A stretch of 64,000 nucleotides of DNA from Ixodes scapularis. Its lineage: Eukaryota > Arthropoda > Arachnida > Ixodida > Ixodidae. Below, in pieces: positions 58,118-64,000 of the stretch. Position numbers and translations under genes: made by a program. Within the stretch, counting starts at the first letter, position 1, and each line of letters opens with the position of its first letter. Location: positions 42,844,745 to 42,908,744 of the forward strand of contig NW_024609837.1 of the NCBI RefSeq assembly GCF_016920785.2. The letters are read 5' to 3'. The notes beneath the pieces are model-generated. The model was not told the origin of the DNA. It saw only the letters and a list, made by a program, of their open reading frames with translations, and did no database searches.

Positions 58118-58284
58118 CCCCTGAAGGCGTCCACAAAATGAGCCTTCATGCAGTGGGCCATCTGGCTGCAGCGTCCCTGGAGGCAGCCCATGCGGCTCCG
58201 GTGGAGCAGGCCGTCCTTGGGTGTGCCCAGCAAGCGCATGAGCAGGGAGTGCTCCGTCAACATGCTCGACAGCTCTTGGGCAAG
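58118..58284 (-). CDS. Tail-anchored protein gene, exon 2
   Basis: Acceptor TGTACAG, donor GGGG|GTCAGT (a slightly weak donor). 55 codons plus two bases: LAQELSSMLTEHSLLMRLLG ... SQMAHCMKAHFVDAFR(G). Mostly amphipathic helix, with several Cys and Met. Phase fits exons 1 and 3. The following intron is 14.4 kb because of the satellite element. Confidence 0.75.
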
Positions 58285-58674
58285 CTGTACATCCCGTGCG
58301 GGCAGAGACCAGCCAAGAGGAAACAAGGATGTCGGATAAGAACAAAGCTAAAAGAATGGACAAGAGTTTTGAACACTAAACACAAATTGAACGTCTCCTT
58401 TGAGCTTTTGGTCACATTGATCTAAAGATGTCTGGTAGTGTTTTTTTTTTGTTTTCTCAGACCTAAAACTTTTCTCCAGAATAAATTGAATTCCCCCTGA
58501 TATGGAGTGCAACTCGCACACTCTAGGCGGCTGCTGAAAAAAGTCTGCCTTCTCTCGGGGATTGATTTCAAGACCGCTCTAAGACTAGCAATGCGCTCTC
58601 CCAACCGAGCTAGCCAGGAGCTAGACGTCAGTAGAGCAAACGAATGCTAAGAGTTGCCACCAGTCTCACTCGTG

Positions 58675-58848
58675 AAGGTTGGTTCACACACTCACGACTG
58701 CTTACAACCGGAGAAGTTAAAACCAGTTTTAAGGCTCTTGTGACTCCTTACGTCCGTCTGCGAGCGGTCGTAAGCAGTTGCAAGAGGCTTAAAAAACGGT
58801 TTCTAGCCCCTCTGGTCGTGGGGAGTGGCAAGTGTGTAAACCAGCCTT
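58675..58848. mobile_element. 174-bp MITE
   Basis: The end AAGGTTGGTTCACACACT mirrors the right end AGTGTGTAAACCAGCCTT, and the arms continue inward imperfectly (GACTGCTTAC / GTAAGCAGTTGC). Its ends resemble those of the larger TTA-flanked element at 34052, suggesting one family. It lies in intron 1 of the tail-anchored gene. Confidence 0.65.
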
Positions 58849-59203
58849 AAAGGCCAACCCACAGAATCGTCTTTTGCCAGGCAGAAAGCCAGTATTCAGT
58901 TTCCCTCTTTCCATTTCCTCTCGCACTCTTCTCTCCTCCTCTCTTCGCAAGAGCTGGTCTTTGAGCTACTCGCCGCAGAGAAGGGGAATGTTTTTTCTAT
59001 TTCAAGCGGAAAGGAATCTAGGGAAAAGCTGCTCGGGAGCATCGGAAGAAAATAATGCCCGAAGGAATTAAGGAAGAGTTTCCTCCTTTCTGACTGCTCG
59101 TCTGCCTTAAAGGTGAAATCAGAGGTTTAAGTCAGTTACAGACTATAAACTGTTCGGGAGCCTTGCAAGAAGAAAAAAAATGCACGAAATGACGACGTCC
59201 CAC

Positions 59204-59374
59204 CTTGAGCAAGGATCTGGTGGAGACGGCGGAAACGTCTCGGAAGAGAGATGGAATGAGCCGGTGGTAGTCTTGGCTGGCTGCACCAGATGGCACCACC
59301 ACCACGTGGTCTTTGGAAGACTTCGCTAGAAAGCAGCGGTGGCACGCGGGTGCTATCGCAAGTTCTGGGTTCAT
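59204..59374 (-). CDS. Tail-anchored protein gene, first coding exon (gene entry, 310 aa)
   Basis: With the six exons at 58118-58284, 43595-43734, 41173-41314, 39619-39707, 37774-37883 and 36219-36332 this makes one open frame of 310 codons. Every splice phase agrees. I chose the ATG at 59372-59374, six bases inside an exon that starts after TGCATGCAG (59380), because it has G at -3 and the upstream GC-rich exon offers no frame joining without a stop. An upstream start cannot be excluded. The N-terminus has a CHRC motif (residues 11-14). The middle is mostly helical and Leu-rich, then comes a proline-rich linker and a C-terminal membrane helix (about 284-309). I do not recognise the family, so no function is assigned. 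Donor AAG|GTGGGA. Confidence 0.7.
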
Positions 59375-59868
59375 GGCACCCTGCATGCAAGGAATGACAT
59401 TAATTTGTTTGTAAGCAAAGAACCGCTTTGTTCACAGATAGAAAATGCGACATGTCGACGATGCTACAATGTAGATGTACATCATGTAAATGACGTTACA
59501 GCATTACTGAGGATAAGAATGAGAGATGATGTGAAAGATTCCTATAAGAAATACGAGTAACAGAGGGCAAAACTTCTGCACCCCTAACAGCGCTATAAAA
59601 ACCTATCGCAGTTTGAGTTAATTTGTAAAAACAACAAAGGTTTAACCACTACCTGATGCTCCTGTGGTGTCAAGCGTAGGTAGGCTGGCATCTGAGCTTT
59701 TACGAGCGTTTCTACAACGTTATGCAAGTGCAACTGTAATTAAAGTACTGTGAACAGTTAAGATACAGCAAAGCCCCGTTAAATAAGCGTTCAATATACC
59801 TCCTTACGCAAGGCCGCGTTCGGCAACACAACGATTGCAATATATACAGGAGAAATGAGAGATCTTAC

Positions 59869-60480
59869 CTCGCTTTCCGCAGCATCTCGGATCGAAAATG
59901 AAGAACGCTTAGAAGCCGGTAGAGCCTGGCTACGCAAAGTTCTTGTTGCACAAATGCCTTACCAGAGCCAGTACGAACGTTGCACTTCAAGTCCATTTGT
60001 TGATGTTCGCTGGCATACACAGGGTGGCACGGTTTTCGGGATGGTCTGCGGCTCTTTCGTCCTCTTGGAAAAAGAGTTTACGCAACGCGCACTCAAACGA
60101 CGATCCTGCCAATCCCTGGGCTCAATCGAGAAACGAGCAACAAAACCAGTACCGCGCAGGGCTGCACGGTACTCCTCGTACAGTGCAGTGGAGAAGCCTA
60201 AAGACAGTCATCTTAGAAGCTTGCATGGTGAGCAGTTTGCTTGCCCAAGTGCGCGATTCCAGACGCACGCGCAAGTTGAAGCGACGCCTGCGAGGTTAGC
60301 GGTAAAGCGGACTGAGTTAGCGAAGACGGAATTTTTGACCGTTTCACTTTCTTGCTGTTGCTGCGGGAGCAGCATCACAACAAGGGCAACGGGAGCAAAC
60401 CATGAGCAAAGGCCTCCGTTGTGTGCAGCATCGCCATTAATATGAGTGGATCTATTGACAGTGTATTGGGCGGTAAGTCG
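59869..60480. promoter_or_regulatory. CpG-rich probable 5' exon / bidirectional promoter
   Basis: A CpG-rich block just upstream of the minus-strand gene. On the minus strand it ends in a strong donor GCGAG|GTAAGA (exon end at 59869), fitting a 5' UTR exon of the tail-anchored gene. On the plus strand a short ATG frame (MSGSIDSVLG, 60442-60472) runs into a strong donor GGCG|GTAAGT at 60473, suggesting a divergent transcript. Overlapping long frames (59855-60445 plus; 60208-60486 minus) show no family and are probably composition effects. Confidence 0.35.
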
Positions 60481-61149
60481 CGCCACCTATCTTGCGACGT
60501 TTGTACACAGCTCTAATTATTCTTTTGTTGTGTGTCTGTCTTCCTGGCTCTCCCTTTTCTCTTCCCCCCCAAAATAAACAAACATCAAATGCCTGTATCT
60601 ATCAATCGTCTAATCTCTGAGTGGGGTCTTTCCCCACTCAAAAACAACTTGGTACGCCACTGAACGCAGGTTACAAGGGCATCTCTCTACTCTTGCATAA
60701 CAGTCAACTTACTTTTGCAACTTTTACTAGAAGGTAGAAGTTACAATAATTCCATTTATTTTCAAATACAGCCGCAACGCGTGCACCATCCCGCTTTGAA
60801 TGTATGATTTTGTTCCCTCGTACTTTTCCGAGTGCTTATCGCGGCGGGTTACCCCGTGAAGTGCGCTTCTTACAGAGCACGGATGTTATGCAAAGAAGCA
60901 ACACCCGCGGAGCTCGCTTCCGCGGGTATTGCTTCTCCGCAGTGCACCGGGGCTCGGTAAGGAGCGCACTCAACAAGGCTAACCCGCCGCAATCAACACT
61001 CCGAAAAACGCGAATAGTGCGATTCTCCTCGAAGCGAATATCAAATAATGTATTATTCGAAACTAGTATTCGAAATTTCGAATATTCCCACAACCCTACT
61101 CATTACACTCCTGTTCAGTGCCCCGGTTCTCAGCACACACACAAAAAAA

Positions 61150-61565
61150 AGCGGAGTCATGCGGTTTAGAGAAGCTCGTTTTAGCGAACGTCGTTTTACC
61201 GACCCCAGTTCATCGAATGTCTTTATAGAGAAACCAAGTTTAGAGAAAATGGCGATGAGCCTCCTTTTAGCGAATTCGGTCGCCGCGAAGCGGCGTGTGC
61301 GGATAAGTCTGGTGAGTTAACATTTTTGTAATGAGCCGCCGCAGACTGTCGCCGCGAAGCGGCGGGAGCGCAGCGGGGGGCTTGGGTTAACACGCGCACC
61401 AGTGATACACGCGCGAAGTAGAAAACCCTTTTTTCAATAGCGTCCTCTTTTCGATAAACGGCATTTCTCTAAACTGAGGCTCTGCTTTCTCTAAACTGTG
61501 CTTCGATAAAACGTGCCCGTTCTCTAAAACGTGCTTCGACGAAATGGCATTCTATCAACCGTAGT
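61150..61565. mobile_element. Fold-back element with arms of degenerate 'GTTTAGAGAA' words
   Basis: The left arm (about 61160-61275) repeats words such as GGTTTAGAGAAGC, CGTTTTAGCGAACG, AAGTTTAGAGAAAATGG. The right arm (about 61430-61555) has the inverse (TTCTCTAAACTGAGG, TTCGATAAAACGTG, TTCTCTAAAACGTG). Between them the palindrome CGCCGCGAAGCGGCG occurs twice in direct orientation (61281-61295 and 61350-61364). No coding capacity. Confidence 0.55.
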
Positions 61566-61865
61566 AAACCCCAAAAAAAAGCATAACCCCCCCCCCCCTT
61601 TTTTTTTTTTTTTTTTGAGGTTTATGAATGTCTTGGTTTTCAATGGAAGTGCGGCACACCCCAAATGTCTTCTTCCACCTCAGTCACGAAAAATGTGAAG
61701 TTTTCATGACAACAGTAGAACTCTGAAAGATCTCTAGGCGCGATAAAACTCAAAATATGCCTTTAGATATCAGCGTGATGAAACTTATGCGGAGCGCAAG
61801 TTCGTCTGCTTCTTGCGCAGAAGCGGTGACGTCAAAACGCCGAGCTTTGGGAGGACCCAGTGATG

Positions 61866-62003
61866 TTAAGGGGTGTCCAAACAGGACACTACAAAACGCA
61901 CGACTCCGACAAATCGTGAAAATTGAAGCGGGCGCGTCCGATTCAATTTTCACGATTTGTCGGAGTCATGCGTTTTGTAGTGCCCTGTTTGGACACCCCT
62001 TTA
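61866..62003. mobile_element. 132-bp palindromic MITE with TTA duplication
   Basis: AGGGGTGTCCAAACAGG at the left end and CCTGTTTGGACACCCCT at the right are perfect inverse copies. Near-perfect pairing continues to the centre (TTTCACGATTTGTCGGAGTC). TTA flanks both ends (61866-61868 and 62001-62003), as for PIF/Harbinger. The whole element is a single hairpin. Confidence 0.75.
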
Positions 62004-62107
62004 CTAGGGCCACCGGCACCTGGAGCGATGGCCCGCCACGACACCTCCCGCTCCGCTCGTTGGTCGCCACAACACCCCCCCCCCCCCCCCCCCCCCCGCA
62101 CTGACGA

Positions 62108-62354
62108 CGCTGGGTCTACCTATGGGCGTACCAACCGGGGGAGGGAGAGGGAGGCAAGGGGGGCCCTTGCCCCCCCCCCCCCCCCCCCAGTTCTCAGAGA
62201 GGGGGGCAAGGCATGTGTTTTGCCCCCCCCCCCCCCCCTAAAACAGCCGCCAGATAGGCACGGCAAACACTGGCCGGCGGCGCCCAAGGGATTACAAGGG
62301 CACCGCCCCCCCGGCCCGGGGGGGGGGGGGGGGGGGGGTTCTGGTTTGCCTGCC

Positions 62355-62385
<31 letters not shown>

Positions 62386-62419
62386 ACTGAAAAACAAGTT
62401 GGTACGCGCTGGGTCTACC
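62108..62419. mobile_element. 286-bp insertion with long C/G homopolymers
   Basis: The 13-bp sequence CGCTGGGTCTACC occurs at 62108-62120 and 62407-62419, looking like a long target duplication. Inside, near the ends, are GCGTACCAAC and GTTGGTACGC in inverted orientation. The interior carries several C runs of 16-20 bases, a G run of about 22 bases and a short (CA)n tract. A 13-bp duplication would suit LINE/SINE-type insertion better than a cut-and-paste transposon. Run lengths may be assembly-limited. Confidence 0.5.
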
Positions 62420-64000
62420 CGCTATCGTAATGGGCGGTAGCTGCCTCGTTTGATGATTGTCTACTATTTGTGCCCCCAATCGCAGGGACCCAACGAAAAA
62501 GCCTGCAGTATGCTTTAAATAATATGAAAAAATATGATAAACAATTAAAATTGCACAAGAAAAATGTGTCTTGGTCCTAAATGGCAAACGACGTGCTGAA
62601 ACGCTGATCGCCCGTATGAGTGACTCCAAGTCCTTACATAATGATTAAGCACTAGAAAGTCATTTCAGCGATGTGTGAAACCCAAAACGTTTCGGTGTTG
62701 CAGTGTCTGGAAGCTACATCGTTCCGCTCTTGGTTGAATCCATTCAATCACTAAACAAACAGGTGTGAAGGTTTAAACGAAGCGCCAGGTAAATCAGGCA
62801 ATTGGATTGACTTGGATCTTTCTACGTTGTAGAATTAAGCCGAACAATTTTGCAGCAATCATCAAGTTATAGTTTTATTAATACTAATGTTCCATAAAGT
62901 TCTCAGTAAGATATCATTATATGACATATTCGTTGTTGGTATAATATTTATCAGTTTTACAAGGGTTGTTTTGTTATCACTTCTACGCTACTTTTAGCGC
63001 AGAATCGCAGTTCCCCGAGCAACTTTGTTGTGTAACGTGTGCCGGTGGACGCGGTGATTGTGTTGGTGGTGGGGGCATATTTTGATCAGAGATTATTTCT
63101 TTGTATTGAACCCCTAAATTCTCTAAAAAGAAGCCCGCCAAGACCAAAGAGATGGGTAAGCCAAATGTACAAGTTGTCGCGTTTGAATCTGTCAAAAATT
63201 TAGGGTCGTTATTCGAAGTTGATCGGCCTATCTCCGAGCTTGTCCCCACTTTCTTGCTAGTCGACATTTTCACTATTTTTAAGTATCTGCTTCGTTGGAA
63301 CTATCACTATGTAGGGCAGAGGAGGATAAAAGCGCGCCAGACATATTAGGGAGATACGCTGACTTGCGAGGAAACTGAGGGCGCGACTAGGGATCCACCA
63401 TGACAAAACGTTACTCGAGTCAGAGAGGCTCACCGTGCGAGTCGGATTTCTTTTATCATGGTAAACAGCATGTATCATAGAGTATACGAGGCAAAGTATC
63501 GCTTCTTATCGTGCCCCACTCAATCCTTAGGCCGCAGAGTCAACGTGAAAAATTGTCGCAGACTTCGTGGGCTGAAATGTCCTTTGAAGGTGTATGTGCT
63601 TTGCTCAATTCCATGAAACTTTCAAAGCGCATATTGGATTTTTATGAGACCAGGGCCGGTTTTCGTCCGTTTGATTGACGTTTAATCGCGATTTCATAGG
63701 CCGATTGACAAACGTTCGGGGGTACTCCCCAAAGTGCCACGATAACTAATTCCACTTATGGACCTGCACAACAATGCTACTGTCATACCGGGTTAACATT
63801 ATCCGCTATATTGCTCCCGCAGATAAGGCCGACGTTTTGCCTCAAACTTGTTCTATTATGAAAGTCTTCATTCAGCACTACGAATAGGTCATCCGACTGC
63901 ACCATGGTGGCATGTCACACCCCGTTCTGTTTTGCTCTGTTGCAGCCTGTTCATTTCTGAAGTACGGAAACCCTTTTCTTCCGATTCGCTCATTCGACAT
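62420..64000. other. Right-edge stretch, no gene supported
   Basis: AT-rich. One minus-strand frame of 96 codons (62983-63273) starts MKMSTSKKVGTSSEIG and has a proline-rich end (PPPPTQSPRPP). Its composition is protein-like but no motif is recognised, and a first exon or a retroelement ORF piece are equally possible. Otherwise nothing. Confidence 0.3.

Noticed and set aside
61923..62629. Proline- or glycine-rich frames of 155-169 codons
   Set aside because: They come from C/G homopolymer runs; run length alone determines the frame.

Overview
The window is eukaryotic nuclear DNA: multi-exon genes with GT/AG introns, AT-rich introns and many transposable elements. The protein matches and a retroelement fragment of the kind that litters tick genomes point to a chelicerate arthropod, most likely an ixodid tick. 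That placement is inference.

Left part (about 2.1-13.6 kb, + strand): five phase-consistent exons encode the last 422 residues of a hyperpolarization-activated cyclic-nucleotide-gated (HCN/Ih) channel: S5, GYG pore, S6, C-linker, cyclic-nucleotide-binding domain and tail. Earlier exons lie left of the window. The third intron carries a small MITE 55 bp past the splice donor and an apparently intact, recent Ty3/gypsy retrotransposon in antisense. The retrotransposon has identical 162-bp LTRs, a 5-bp target duplication and one 1365-codon gag-pol frame.

Middle part (13.6-36.2 kb): no gene is recognised. It holds fold-back MITEs, a 103-bp tandem dimer and a possible LINE tail. The stretch 26.5-36.2 kb could be a long 3' UTR of the next gene.

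Right part (36.2-59.9 kb, - strand): seven exons whose splice phases all agree form one 310-codon gene for a C-terminally tail-anchored membrane protein of no family I recognise. A CpG-rich probable 5' exon/promoter lies at 59.9-60.5 kb. Its introns are packed with transposons: a TA-flanked element filled with degenerate repeats, a TTAA-flanked 828-bp element, another TA-flanked element, and a 445-bp hAT with an 8-bp target duplication.

The most striking object sits in its second intron. It is a tandem array of 56 units of 209 bp (45.34-57.03 kb), indel-free over 55 periods. The array lies between inverted terminal motifs (CAGGGTGTCTAG / CTAGACACCCTG), so it looks like a 12.3-kb DNA transposon with a satellite inside. 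Several other elements here (32.5-33.4, 36.4-37.25, 41.3-41.7, 61.15-61.56 kb) are also built from short degenerate repeats, some in inverted arms as in Foldback/Galileo-type elements.

The last 3.5 kb holds MITEs and a cluster of long C/G homopolymers. No bacterial-type operon, CRISPR array, rRNA or tRNA gene was found.
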